Counted from the stretch's first letter, positions 10,241 to 22,339 are shown. The stretch is 64,000 nt of DNA from Adiantum capillus-veneris (GCA_014529385.2 CM043958.1:75387169-75451168); one strand, 5' to 3'. Numbers and translations: made by a program. The notes: a model not told the origin generated them from the sequence alone.

Positions 10241-10428
10241 TGTTGAAGAACTTATGAGGCTAGGTCGTGGTAGAAGTGAGAAAATATGCAAATCTGCCCA
10301 CTATAGCCAAAATCAATCCCAAATGAGTGAAAAACGCAAAAAAAAAACAACAAACCGTCTCTTTTCGTCGCGGAAATTCAGCACCAAAAACTCGCACAAA
10401 TCACCTATCCGATTCAAGAGCACGCCGT

Positions 10429-10441
10429 GGCTCTGATACCA
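10429..10441 (-). other. Primer-binding site of copia element
   Basis: The minus strand reads TGGTATCAGAGCC, complementary to initiator tRNA-Met, directly inside the 5' LTR that begins at 10442. Confidence 0.88.
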
Positions 10442-10610
10442 TGTCAAAGGTGCAGTGGAAAAAGGTGAATCGGGTGATGAACTTGTCTGCAACCGTGAGC
10501 AAACCTTCTCTCCGTACCAGGCAGCCAATAGATCTCGTATCTATCACAGTGGATCTCCTCGTCGTCAAGCCCCTAGCGCATACCGCCCACCGAATGGGCA
10601 CGGTAGCCAA
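10442..10610 (-). repeat. Copia 5' LTR, truncated
   Basis: On the plus strand it begins TGTCAAAGG right after the primer-binding site and is interrupted after 169 bp by the LTR starting at 10611. The matching left part of the 3' LTR was not found. Confidence 0.65.
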
Positions 10611-11755
10611 TGTCACGTGACACATCCCAACCCTATGTGTCCGTGAACAAGCTACACCACAGCACGGTTCAGTCAGTCCAGTCAGTTTAGATTAGCAGTG
10701 ATCTGGCACTTTTGTGAGTCTATTCGTAGACCGTGCATGCCCAGTCACTGAGTGTAGATGCATATCCTTCGGTTGCACACAGCATGATCATCGGAATTCC
10801 CATCAGAATCCATTAGCATCAATTAGGGAAATTTTCCATTGCATTTAGCCTATTTTCCTATTTTTGGTTACTTTCACTTATTATTTTTAGGTAGGGCAAT
10901 TTTGCTAAGTTAATATATAAGCAAACCCAAGTTAGCACTTTCTCGCAGAAGAGGCAGCAGGAGCTTCCCGCTCAACAGGCAACTTCTCAGCACCCCCAGC
11001 GTTTTGGATCCCCATCCTCGCCGGGCAAGTTCCCATCCTCAACGTTTTCTCAGCATCAGCCATCGCCATCAAGTCCAACCCTTTCTAGCGTTTGTTCCCC
11101 CTTCAGGCAGCCCCCAAAGCCCAGCTTTTTTGGGATTGCAAAGCATCAGCAGAATCAGCGTTTTGACATCAGCAATTTCAGCCAAGCTAGTGTTTTTGCC
11201 GGCGTTTTTGCATTGCTGCAGCGTTTTGACTTTCAACCCCAACCTGCGCAGATACACAGCATTTTCAGCCTTTAGCAAGGTAGCAGATATATCCCAGATC
11301 GGTTGCAGAAGTTCCCCCATCTTTAGCCCAAGAAAACGCAGCCAAAACAGTCATTTTCAGCCACCGAAACAGTCCCGAAATTCAGTGATTAGAAGATCTC
11401 AGATTTCAGCCACCAAGTCGTCGTCGTTATCACCGTCGTCGTCATCGGCATAGTCCAACTTGCATCAGTCCATTGCATACGCATTGTACACCTTTGTGCA
11501 ATCAAAGTAGACCACTCTCGCCGACGAGAGTGGGGCTTCGGAGGAGGGTTTTATAACCTCTCGGTGTCGTATCTCTTCTCTCTCCTTCTCTCACTCTCAT
11601 TCACTTGCACGCACAATATCCACTCACTTTGTTCGTGACCACAGCACTCTACAAGACGGAAAGCTCTATCTTTCCATAAAGAACTAAAAGGAACCTTGAG
11701 CAATAAAGATCACTAATCTTGAGAAAATACAACATTCATTCCGCTGCACCTAGCA
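10611..11755 (+). repeat. 5' LTR, 1145 bp
   Basis: It starts TGTCACGTGACAC and ends in ...TGCACCTAGCA, followed by T and TGGTATCAGAGC. The same family appears as the second LTR at 15078 and as a diverged solo LTR at 28999. Open frames inside (for example 11004-11453) are repeat sequence, not genes. Confidence 0.9.
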
Positions 11756-11756
11756 T

Positions 11757-11768
11757 TGGTATCAGAGC
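11757..11768 (+). other. Primer-binding site (tRNA-iMet type)
   Basis: TGGTATCAGAGC lies one base after the 5' LTR end. Confidence 0.9.
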
Positions 11769-12100
11769 TTTGGAAGTGTTCTGCATTACTCAAGGAAATA
11801 ACCACAAGAACCGCAAGAATTTTTTTTGCTTGTTGCGATCGCACGAACCCAAGTTTACTTGGGCGTGGCGATTCCTAATCGTGTTTTGTTGAAGAGTGAC
11901 AGGAATCCCAAGAAAGAAGGGCTTGTCCAGCCTCCCCTTGTGTCTCTTTTCACTCATTGAGAGCGGACCGTGCACTTAGCGGCCGGCCAATCGACGTGAG
12001 GTGGAAAAAAGCAACCTTGGTGTGAGCGCAAGGCCGCCAAGGGGTGCGCCCACAGAAAAGAGTAGAACTCCGGTGAAGAGAAGATCCTTCTCAACGCGAT

Positions 12101-14416
12101 TTGCAAGCGAAAGAAAACCTCAAAAACCCCAAGAACCCAAGACCCTCAAGACTCAAGAACCTCAAGAACCCAAGATTCTCACGAATCAAGGACCTCAAGA
12201 CCCTCAAGAACCCAAGTTCCTCGCGAACTTCAGAACCCAAGATCATGGTCGTCACCGGAAGCGGAATGGATACTTCGCATACAGGTGATGAGCATGAGAG
12301 AGGCGACGAAGACTCGTCCCCACCCGGAGATGATTTCTTCAACCCTCCCCCTTCGCCATCTACGCCACCAAACCCTATGGAGGAAGTGGTCAAGCAGATG
12401 ATGGCCATGATGGATAGACAAGAAGCAAATCGCCTTGCTCTTGCCGCAAAACAAGAAGAAAATCGACTTGCTTTCGAACGCGAGCGCAATGAACGAGAAG
12501 CTCAAAGGGAGATTCGTCATCAAGAATTTATTTCCCACATCCTAGCTTCGAAGATCGAACCACCCAAAGATCGTGGGAGTTCCTCTCGTGGTGCAAGCCA
12601 CGATGCGGATTCCAACAACCCAATCACCGAAAAAGTGACTTTCAGTAAGTATGACGGTAAGATGGATGCTACAGTTATTCATTCTTGGTTGCATCAATTT
12701 AATGCTTATTTTGCGACAACTGAGAAGACAGGAAATAGCAAAGTTTTGACGGCAGCTATGTACCTTGCCGGTGATGCCATCAATTGGTACCACGCATGGC
12801 AAGAGGCACAGCTAGCCGCGCACCTTGAGGCAGCCGACGATTTCACGCCCCTCTCTTTTAATTGAGCTGATTTCCAAGACAAGCTCAAGGCGCGGTTTAT
12901 GCCACCTCAGTACCTCGCACGATTAAAGGACGATAGGCACGCTCTCAAGCAAAATGGTATGCCAGTTATGTCTTTTTCTAATCGTGTTTTGCAGCTAGGT
13001 ACCCAATTACGCATGTCGGATGATGAACGCAAAGAGGCTTTTCTCTTTGGATTGGACGAGTATATCAAGTATGATGTCAAGGTATTCGATCCAATCGATC
13101 TCAACAAGGCGGTAGCGATTGCTCTCGCACAGGAGATGAAGCACAACAAGGGAAAGCCTAAGGAGAACAAGACTTCCACAAGTACCTCGCAGACTTCTCA
13201 GAACCCTCAGAACGGTAAGAACGGTAAGAATGATAACTCTTCTCACCAATCTACCAACAATATCTCATCAAAGAATTCTTCCAATGAATCTAAGGGTAAG
13301 ACTAACACAACTGCTAAACCTAAGCTTACTCCAGATGAAAAGGTAGCACAAGGAATTGTAGGAGGTTACATCACTTCGGAAGAACAAAGCACGTATTCTA
13401 AGGAAGGTCGTTGTTTTCATTGTCACATTAAGGGTCACATAAAAAGAACATGTCCTAAGCTTGAATCGAATGCATTTAAAGAACCCACTACATCTGTAAA
13501 TGCAATGAATGATAACACGATTGTGCCCACAGTTTCTCAAGACCCTCCCATTGATGATTCTCTCATTAAATGTTATGGTCGTACGTCGGGGCACCATTTT
13601 GTCATATTGTTTAACCCAGGTAGTATGCATGATGTGATCAGTTCCTCTCTTGTTGAGAGAGCCCGCCTTGAAGTTAGTCCGAGATCTCCTATCGAGGTCT
13701 CTGGCTTTCGTCCCGGTATGGACGCTCTCATCACCGAGGAATGCCTTGATGTGTTATTTGCAATTAAACAGACTGCCTTCACTAGAAGATTTGTTGTTTC
13801 TCCTCTCTCAGGATGTGATATGATTTTGGGCATTCGATGGTTTCGTGATAATGACGCTCTCATGGATTTTCTGACTAACACTATAACTCTCAAAAGTGAT
13901 TCTCCTATTGTCATTCATGGAGAGGACATTGCTCATTCTCCATTTCTCATTGCTAATATGCAGGACAAGGTTGAAAGGATTCGGGATAAGGAGATTCTCT
14001 CAATCTCTTTTTCTCCACAGCATGACACACAGAATTTGCATGAGAATGAGAAGCATGATGATTTGAAGGATAATGATTTGCATGATGATTTGGATGGAAA
14101 AGACAAGCTTGATGAATTGCATGAAGAAGATTTGATTGTTCACCAGGATGAGGTGTTAGTAGATGTTTTTTCTAGCGAAGCTAACCTTGTTGTAGATTCG
14201 ATCGATCATGAAGATCCGATCTTGGCTTTCGAGTCGAGGTCCAAAGAACCCCCACAGGACGATTCGATCATTCAGAACGAACTGATCTTGGCTCTCGAGC
14301 CTTGGTCCAAGGAACCCTCACAGGAAGTATTATGTGTTCGCATGATTGATACGCCGCATTGTTCGAGTGTTTCATTCGTGAAGGTTTCCTGTATTTTAGT
14401 CAACATTGTTATGTGA
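12101..14416 (+). CDS. Gag with zinc knuckle plus degenerate retropepsin domain, in-frame TGA
   Basis: One frame runs from 12101 to 14416 and is broken once by TGA at 12863-12865. The best start is probably 12245 (MVVTGSGMDTSH), because the preceding stretch is low-complexity AAGAACCC leader. The Gag core carries FSKYDGKMDATVIHSWLHQF and DAINWYHAWQE, then after the stop DFQDKLKARFMPPQYLARL. The zinc knuckle CFHCHIKGHIKRTC lies at about 13411-13452. A retropepsin-like fold follows (HFVILFNPGSMHDVISSSL, CDMILGIRWFRDNDALMDF), but the active-site D-[ST]-G reads N-P-G. The C-terminus is acidic and repetitive (HDDL/KEPPQDD). Reverse transcriptase is absent. It is transcribed from the 5' LTR. Confidence 0.85.
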
Positions 14417-15063
14417 TCCCTTTTCTTAGGCATGACATTGTATGTTGAGCACGTTTCTCTCATGGATTAGCACGAATGTATGCGGATTGTTCATGAAAAG
14501 CTGAAAGTTTGTATGTCAGGAAGTCACATTCCATGTCTCTTCCGTGGCATGACACAGTTTCTGAAAGAGCACATGATAGTATGAGCACCAAGCATAGGCA
14601 TTTCCATTGTGATTTGCCCCAGTTGATTGATTTCGATCAAATAGAAAAGATTCGATCGCATCGTTTGCATGTGTTTGATGAACGGTTTGTCACGACGTCT
14701 CTATGTTCATCTACATTGCATGCATAGTCGTTAGAAAAGACAAGATTTTTTTCCTTCACTTTACATGGAATGAGTATGTTCATGGTTTTGTGTTGGAGAT
14801 GGTTTCAGGAATTTTCAGCCATGGAGATTCTTGAAGACAAAAGAAGCAGATCTCTAGACGAAGTTGACGCAAAAAAGGAGATACAAACGACTTTGTGTCG
14901 CTTTCGGCACGACCCAAAGAAGCAAGCGTTGCAGACCTTTATGAAGTTCAAGTACCCCTCGACCCACACAGCAGAGTGGGCCGGCGAAGAGTACTTTCCA
15001 GGATTCCGGATGCTGTTGGCGATCTCCCTCGACGCCATACAGTTCGGTACCAGTACCTCACTT

Positions 15064-15077
15064 TGAAAAGGAGGGGA
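15064..15077 (+). other. Polypurine tract
   Basis: GAAAAGGAGGGGA immediately precedes the 3' LTR start; it is the expected plus-strand primer site. Confidence 0.8.
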
Positions 15078-16257
15078 TGTCACGTGACACATCCCAACCC
15101 TATGTGTCCGTGGACAAGCTACACCACAGCAGGGTTCAGTCAGTCCAGTCAGTTTAGATTAGCAGTGATCTGGCACTTTTGTGAGTCTATTCGTAGACCG
15201 TGCATGCCCAGTCACCGAGTGTAGATGCATATCCTCCGGTTGCACACAGCATGATCATCGAAATTCCCATCAGAATCCATTAGCATCAGTTAGGAGAATT
15301 TTCCAATGCATTTAGCCTATTTTCCTATTTTTGGTTATTTTCACTTATTATTTTTAAGTGACTTTCCAACAAAAGTAGGTAGGGCAATTTTGCTAAGTTA
15401 ATATATAAGCAAACCCAAGTTAGCACTTTTTGGCAGAAGAGGCAACAGGAGCTTCCCGCTCAACAGGCAATTTCTCAGCAGTACCCCCCAGCACCCCCAG
15501 CGTTTTGGATCCCCATCCTCGCCGGGCAAGTTCCCATCCTCAACGTTTTCTCAGCATCAGCCATCGCCATCAAGTCCAACCCTTTCTAGCGTTTGTTCCC
15601 CCTTCAGGCAGCCCCCAAAGCCCAGCTTTTTTGGGATTGCAAAGCATCAGCAAAATCAGCGTTTTGACATCAGCAATTTCAGCCAAGCTAGTGTTTTTGC
15701 TGGCGTTTTTGCATTGCTGCAGCGTTTTGACTTTCAACCCCAACCTGCCGCAGATACACAGCATTTTCAGCCTTTAGCAAGGTAGTAGATACATCCCAGA
15801 TCGGTTGCAGAAGTTCCCCCATCTTTAGCCCAAGAAAACGCAGACAAAACAGTCATTTTCAGCCACCGAAACAGTCCCGAAATTCAGCGATTAGAAGATC
15901 TCAGATTTCAGCCACCAAGTCGTCGTCGTCATCATCGTCGTCGTCATCGGCATAGTCCAACTTGCATCAGTCCATTGCATACGCATTGTACACCTTTGTG
16001 CAATCAAAGTAGACCACTCTCGCCGACGAGAGTGGGGCTTCGGAGGAGGGTTTTACAACCTCTCGGTGTCGTATCTCTTCTCTCTCCTTCTCTCAGTCTC
16101 ATTCACTTGCACGCACAATATCCACTCACTTTGTTCGTGACCACAACACTCTACAAGACGGAAAGCTCTCTCTTTCCATAAAGAACTAAAAGGAACCTTG
16201 AGCAATAAAGATCACTAATCTTGAGAAAATACAACATTCATTCCGCTGCACCTAACA
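15078..16257 (+). repeat. 3' LTR, 1180 bp, followed by a second primer-binding site
   Basis: It has the same TGTCACGTGACAC start and CGCTGCACCTAACA end as the 5' LTR. Downstream, 16259-16270 is again TGGTATCAGAGC, and the next ~40 bases copy the leader found after the 5' LTR. This LTR therefore also served as the 5' LTR of a second, now truncated, tandem unit that ends at 16309. Confidence 0.88.
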
Positions 16258-16895
16258 TTGGTATCAGAGCTTTGGAAGTGTTCTGCATTACTCAAGGAAA
16301 GAACCACAAGACTTTGCATCTTCTCCAGGAAGCATCCCAGAGAATGAGCCCTAACCTCATATTTAAAGGCCCTAGGCCCCAAAAGCAGTTTACAGTAAAA
16401 AGCCTTCAAACTCAAAAGCATCCGGTCCAAAAGCAAAGCCAAAAAGCTGCCAGCGTAAATCACGAATCCGTACAACCTGCCACGTCATCAGCCAATGTAA
16501 AACACGGAAAATCCGTAGCCTACCACGTCATCATGTCAACGCAATTTTCAAAAATCTGCCACGTCATCAGATTTTGTGTGTGTGTGTGCAAGTCCTGCTT
16601 TATTTTAATCCTTTGTCACTTGGGGCTCCATCGAACGGGGTCCCCATAAGTTGGTAGGACTTCTTCTGTTACTTGTTCTTCTTAGGGTTTAGGCCCCTCA
16701 ACCGACATCTGCAAGTTAGCAACTTCTTCAAGGCTTTGACACGTCCGCAGTTTGTTACATCTCCCCTTCTTGAAAGAGAGTAATCGTCCGCGATTACAGC
16801 ATATCTGCAAAACAGCTCAAGTTAGCTCAAAAATTTCCGAGGGTCATTCCGAGGGACATTCCGTTTGCTCTTTTCTTTTTTTTCTTTTTTTTAAA

Positions 16896-16986
16896 GGAGT
16901 TAGCTTCTTCTTTTCTGCTCTTTTGATCAAGGAGTTAGCTTCTCCTTTCTGCTCTTTTGATCAAGGAGTTAGCTTCTCCTTTCGTC
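16896..16986. repeat. 34-bp unit, tandem x3
   Basis: AAGGAGTTAGCTTCTCCTTT followed by CTGCTCTTTTGATC is repeated nearly perfectly; the third copy is partial. It lies in the interior of the coding-free LTR element. Confidence 0.8.
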
Positions 16987-17299
16987 CATATCGAAACTCT
17001 TGATATTCCGGCATAGTAAAATTAGCCATCACCCCCAGACCGTACTGATCTTCCACGGGTGTCTTGGCACTAAAATTACATACCAAGGCAATCTCATCCA
17101 ATTAGGAATATTCAGTAATTGGCACATCACAATGCAACACAAATGCTTACATATGCATGTTACAAGACACAACAAACAGTGCCGCTGAGCACTCCCCGAG
17201 ACAAACGGTCTGCAGTATGAAGCTACTCAACGACTACCTCATCACTCCCCCTGCAAATAACCTAAAAAGGTCCGGGCCATGAGCTCAGAGGACTGTACA

Positions 17300-17512
17300 A
17301 CCAAACGCTCCCCAGACCGCAGTCTACGTCGCTTGGAGGTTCAAGCATACAACCAAAAGCTCCCCAGGCATCAACCTACGTCGTTCATAGGTTTTCTAGC
17401 ATACAACGAAACACTCCCCAGGCATCGACTTGCGTCGTTCCGAGGTTTTCAAACATACAATGAAACGATCCCCAGGCATTGGCCTGCGTCGTTCCGAGGT
17501 TCAAACAATACC
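17300..17512. repeat. ~57-bp unit, tandem x4
   Basis: Each unit contains CTCCCCAG(G/A)C and CGTCGTTC.(A/G)AGG followed by a CATACAA.(G/C)(A/C)AA segment. Because 57 is divisible by three, the plus frame 17279-17563 stays open and encodes a 19-residue repeat (YNETLPRHRLASFRGF). I see no other support for a protein, so I treat it as a repeat inside the element. Confidence 0.75.
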
Positions 17513-18387
17513 AAAACAGTATTTCTCACTTCTCCACCCGGGAGTAAAATCACCAATTATTGAAACCAGTATCGAACCAGAGTCAAACAATTCAAATCGG
17601 CACCAAAACAAGTTCAAAACAAATACCATCCATTTCAAACAAATTCCAAACAGGATCACCAAACAAGATCAAGAACTCAAACTTAAAAAGCAATCTCGAT
17701 ATCAGTCGAACTTGAAAAGTCGATTGACTTTCCATCCTGAAACCTGCATCAAAAATTAGGGTTAGGTTCCTTCCATAAGGTCGTAGACAACCACAGCATG
17801 GTCCATCAACCCTTGGACAGACAATGTTCGTCTGGCGGCGATGTTAGTCCCGAGACATAACAATCGCACCGAACCTCCAGGGTTATCAATTCAAGAAGAG
17901 ACATCTACAAAGAGATGTTGAGAAATTTCAAGATATAATCTACTACGATTTCCATGGCAAGCATTTCAGGATACCCCACTCTGCCAAAAGTTGCACTCCA
18001 AAGGAAGATGTCAAAAACCATATAACTTCGGGCAAAAAAAAATTTGAAAGCTTGCCAAGTCCTTGGAAGTGTGCTGCTTGGTAGCTGTAGACATCAATAT
18101 CTGTATGGCACTGCTTTTGAGAAAAACAGTGACTTGAAATAAATCTTGGATCCTTCTCTTGCAAGTGATATTAATGCTTATGCCTTGTAAGACGAGCGGT
18201 GAAGACGGGAGCACGCCCGATCCACGATGAAGTAAAGGTGGGAGTGGCTAATAAGTCCGGGTTGGAGGGCGAAGATACCTCAAATAAAATTCCAATAGCA
18301 GATACCTTAAATAAAATTCCAATAGCTTTGTCTTTTGTGGGACCGGTATGCTTTCAGAAAAGTACACGCCTGATGCTCTGATACCGC

Positions 18388-19046
18388 TGTCACAAGACGG
18401 GCACCATGGGCCAATAGAAAAGAACAGACTGAACAGACTTTTAGCACTTCAATAAATACAGAACTGAGAGAGAGAGAGAGAGAGAGACCACACGCGACAC
18501 GGAGTGGCGGAATTCCACCCCAGAGAGTGTTGGCGCCCCCTTTCGGTATTTCTTTATATTGCATCAACACAGTACAAGCCGGTACTCCAGACTTTGCATC
18601 TTCTCCAAGAAGCATCCCAGAGAATGAGCCCTAACATCATATTTAAAGGCCCTAGGCCCCAAAAGCAATTTACAGTAAAAAGCCTTCAAACTCAAAAGCA
18701 TCTGGTCCAAAAGCAAAGCCAAAAAGCTGCCAGCGTAAATCACGGAAATCCATATAGCCTACCACGTCATCAGCCAACGCAAAACACGAAAATCCGTACA
18801 GCCTGCCACGTCATCATGTCAGCGCAATTCTCGAAAAGCTGCCACGTCATCAGTTTGTGTATGTGTGTGTGCAGGTCCTGCTTTATTTTGATCCTTTGTC
18901 ACTTGGGGCCCCATCGAACGAGGTCCCCATAAGTTGGTAGAACTTCTTCTTCTGTTACTTGTCCTTCTTAGGGTTTAGGCCCCTCGGCCGACATCTACAA
19001 GTTGGCTCCCTTCTTCAGGGCTTTGACACGTCAGCAGTTTGTTACA
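18388..19046 (-). repeat. 5' LTR of coding-free element (659 bp)
   Basis: The plus strand begins TGTCACAAGACGGGC next to GCTCTGATACC (18375-18385) and ends TTTGTTACA. It contains the shared CCCCTTTCGGTATTTC poly-A segment and a short (GA)n run at 18470-18487. Confidence 0.8.
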
Positions 19047-19053
19047 ACACACG

Positions 19054-19633
19054 TGTAACCACAAAGGGGGGGAGGGGTCTCACTGCAAAGAGGAAAGGGA
19101 GCCCTAGCAGAGAGATAGAGATCGCAAGGCAAAACACTGAAAGGGAGGAGAGATCGATAGTGTTAGAAAACGCTAGAAACAGGAAATGTGCACACATAGC
19201 GCTACAAACTGAAAACGCTAGAGAGAGTGTGTGATGCCCAAAACGCTTGATCTTTGCAATGCACAACATGCCAAAAGTACAAGGGGAGAGGTTGCATATA
19301 TAGGCAAATCCCAAATTTTCCCTACCTACAACAAAACCCCACAATCCTGATAAATGGCTAATAAATAAATATATAAACTCATTGAAATGACCTGACACAC
19401 ATATTTAGTAGCAGAACTACAGAAGACTCGAGACTCTAACCCCAGGAAACCCTAGGAACGGGGGTCCCGCCTCATGCCAGCCTATAGGGTGAGAAACCCC
19501 GTGGAGTGCGTCGCCGAGAACAAGTACGTCTACCTCAGATACGGCCGGGCACAACCACAAAACAGCCCTCACTCCCTAATTTGCTCCTGGGAGATATTGG
19601 AGCTACCACTGGATAGGAAACCGAACTCTAACA
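19054..19633 (-). repeat. Copia LTR fragment or solo LTR
   Basis: The right part (19360-19633) is the uninterrupted counterpart of the copia LTR split by the hAT insertion (3945-4095 plus 7440-7569); it ends CTCTAACA. A TATATA motif occurs near 19293-19300. No matching target duplication is seen, so the left boundary (TGTAACC) is tentative. Confidence 0.6.
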
Positions 19634-19639
19634 GTTTAG

Positions 19640-20140
19640 ACACAATATGTTCGAGTAATTGTCCCTTCCAGACCATGAATATTGACTTAAACAGATTCAG
19701 ACAGATCCTCTTCCCTCTGCATCTTCGAATACCCCTCCAAAAATGGGAAATGCATGTCTTCAGATGAGAAGATTGTGAAGTCATCCACAAAAATTACTAA
19801 AGAATTGGTTAAGAATTTCCATTATACATCGTTGAAAGGTTATTGGAGCATTACATAGATCGAATGGCATAACCAAATACATGAAAGCTCTCCATTCAAT
19901 AATTTTCTCGTGCTATTTTCAACTAATTATACCCAATGTACCTACTATACATTTCATGTTCAGCTATTTCATCCAACATCATGTCTATAGATGGTAGTAG
20001 GGATCGATCTTTTATTAGCTAAGCATTGAGTTTCATGTAGTCAACACATACCCGGAGTTTTCCATCCTTTTTCGGGAATCGAAACTACTACAATGAGAAA
20101 TAACCAGTCACAGCTTGCTACTTCATTGATAAATCCCTCC
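19640..20140 (-). pseudogene. Gypsy reverse transcriptase remnant
   Basis: A PEKGWKTPGMCVDYMKLNA-like segment (about 20095-20035) matches the KKDG..R.CVDYR.LN motif, and LVIFVDDFTIFSSEDM (about 19797-19750) is the catalytic palm motif with FVDD. Several stops separate them. Confidence 0.75.
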
Positions 20141-21965
20141 TTTAGTAGGTGTCAAAACCTTCTTCACATGGTTGAAATTCATCCTATACCTCTGGAGTCG
20201 TACTGGTCATGCATCTGATTTCAGTGGTATTCGATGTTGGCGTACTTCTGGATTCACCCCTTTTAAATCCGTATGTTCCCAAGCTAAGACATCCCCATAA
20301 TTTTGAAATAGTTGTCTTGCTTTTTCTTTGATCTCCGGTTTTTAATGCTTATTGATCTTTATTACCTTAGCATCTGACTCTGAACCCAAATTCCATTCTT
20401 TTATTTCTTGATCATCTCGTAACAACTAGTTCGGCATTCCACCCCCGTTCCGTCAGCCTAGAGATTCAGCTGCTTTTTCTGTACGTATACCTGTTGCATA
20501 TTCATTGTAAGGTTTATTTGTGTTGGCTGAATCCTCACCTTGATCAACTCGAACCCTATTACGATCAAGTGCTTGTGTGTTCTACTGTCTGTTTCCTGTG
20601 TCCGCCTATCTAGTCTGGTTTCCCCAGTTATCTGGCTTTCACCTTCTCCTGATAGCCTTCCGTCCACATTAACTGGTCTTTCCCCCTAGTTTGACTAAGT
20701 CAAGTTATCCTGGTACTATTGTCTTTATTATTCTCCCCTCTACTCATCTAGAAGAATTGCATTAAGGTCTATTTCAGTTGTAAGAAAGATATTCATCTTT
20801 TTGGTCCCATATCTTCTGCATTGCTCTTCTGGGCGCATCGCCCTTCTCCAACTTCAAGTATTATTCAATTTAATCTATATTCTTCTATTGGGTCCTTGTA
20901 TGGTGAGTCTTTGGCTTGCATAATCATGTATGGCTCCTGCACTTCTTAACCATGGCCTTCCTAAGAGCATACTGTACACACCTTGGACATTCAGAACCAG
21001 AAAACTCGTTTTAAACTTTTCTGATCCGATTCATTTGGAGATTCTCGATCAGACCCCTCATTTGGAAAATCCTTTGATTTGTCATCCTAATTCTGAAAGG
21101 AGCAGGATTCATCTCCTCAATCCCTAGCACGTCCATCCAGAATGACACCTGACAGTGGTTCCCATTGCTTTCTCACCTGGTAGTCAATTTGAATGATTGA
21201 TACTTCATCATACTTGATTTCAATAAGCCCACTCCCATTGCGTTTGACTCTCTCTTTTTCTACCTTCTCATGAAATTGACAGCTTTAGGTAACGTCCTTC
21301 TGATATCATCCAATTCAATAGTTAGTTTCTGCATTCTTTCGCATACTTTGACATATATCTCATCTTGTTTGTTCCAAGAGCTACTATTTGAACTAGACGA
21401 CCTCCCATCTAGAAAATTGTCTTCAAAGTGCCATGTCTTTGTTAGCCTCCTGCGTCTCTTAGCTGATGGATCCTTTGTGGAGATTCACGTTGTTGCTGCT
21501 AAACATTTTCTATCTTCAAATCCTTTTTATCAGCTCCGGTCAAGTCCACCTTGACTTACCGTACCTCTTTCTCAGGGTGCTCCTCAAAGCCTTTTTCTGG
21601 TTTCTCACTTTCTACTTCAGCACTCTTCTTACCAGATTCAAAAGCTAGGATTTCCACTTCCAAAACTTCTAAAGCTTTCGACAAAAGCCTTTGAATGGTT
21701 TTTGCCTCTCTAGCTTCCTCCGCTCTAGATCTTGAGTCATCTGAGATCTTGAGTGATGTGAGCTACCAGCACCCTCTGCTCCTACCACTCGTCCACTTCT
21801 TTAGCCTTTCGCTTGGCCTTCCAAACAGCTCTTTATTTCTCCCACTTATGACCCTCTTCACTTTAATTCCTCGATGACAACGCCAGCGCTCGTAGTGATC
21901 ACGCGCACTGAAACTGGCTCTACCACCTTCCCCTCGGCCACTTCAGCTTTCACATTCTCTAGATA

Positions 21966-22220
21966 TTACATTAGTAAGTGTCCGTATTTTCCGCATATGT
22001 AGCAGCTGAAATTATGTCTTGTAAAGTCAACTCTACCTCTACATCTATCAAAAAAATTCTGATAGCGTCCTCTTCCAGCAATATTGTTAGTACCGGCTCC
22101 ATTGTCGATGTTCTCAGGTAGCCTCTCTTGCTTGATTGGTTCCAGATTTGTCAGAGCTATCATGGAAACATCTTTTCCTTCCTTGAAATGACGCATTTGC
22201 AATAAGTGCACTAGCAACAT
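21966..22220 (-). pseudogene. Gag zinc-knuckle region of decayed gypsy element
   Basis: The C-terminus reads FSCYICGKYGHLLM, a CCHC-type knuckle (C-x2-C-x4-H; the last cysteine is lost or beyond a stop), after an arginine/glycine-rich RGRYQNFFDRCRGR stretch typical of Gag. Confidence 0.7.
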
Positions 22221-22339
22221 TCATTAGATCAATGTTCTTTTGATTTGCATTTTGTACACTAGGTCTCTACTTTCCCTATTGAATATCTGGTCTTAAAGAT
22301 CTTAGAGATCTGCTCGAATAACGCCTCAATCTTTCTGGT

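Larger units (their letters stand above)
7570..10441 (-). mobile_element. Ty1/copia element internal region, lacking integrase
   Basis: Minus-strand order is primer-binding site (10441-10429), Gag (about 10240-9441), a short acidic linker (about 9440-9250), reverse transcriptase (about 9101-8000), RNase H (about 7960-7590) and polypurine tract (7582-7570). This is copia order, but no GAG-pre-integrase, protease or integrase core is seen between Gag and RT, so about half of pol is deleted. Many frameshifts and stops make it a dead copy. The 5' LTR (from 10442) is cut at 10610 by the next element. Confidence 0.85.
10611..16257 (+). mobile_element. Gag-protease-only LTR retrotransposon (non-autonomous)
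   Basis: Two similar LTRs (10611-11755 and 15078-16257) bracket a primer-binding site (11757-11768), a Gag-protease reading frame (12101-14416) and a polypurine tract (15064-15077). No reverse transcriptase or integrase is present in the 3.3 kb interior, so movement would need enzymes from another element. The LTRs differ by indels of about 21 bp (near 15352-15375) and about 13 bp (near 15480), plus scattered substitutions. The 5-bp flank on the left is GCCAA; no matching right flank exists because another primer-binding site and leader follow the 3' LTR. Confidence 0.85.
16310..19046 (-). mobile_element. Coding-free LTR element (LARD/TRIM-like), truncated 3' LTR
   Basis: On the minus strand: 5' LTR 19046-18388 (TGTAACAAACTGC ... 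CTTGTGACA), primer-binding site 18385-18375 (GGTATCAGAGC), a 1.6-kb interior without gag or pol motifs, a polypurine tract (16772-16760) and a 3' LTR (16759-16310) that lacks about its last 200 bp. The two LTR copies are highly similar from AGACTTTGCATCTTCTCC onward. The junction at 16309/16310 with the preceding element is abrupt. Confidence 0.75.

Noticed and set aside
11004-11453. 149-codon open frame, with a near copy at 15430-15777
   Set aside because: It lies entirely inside the paired LTRs, and its right half differs in frame between the copies.
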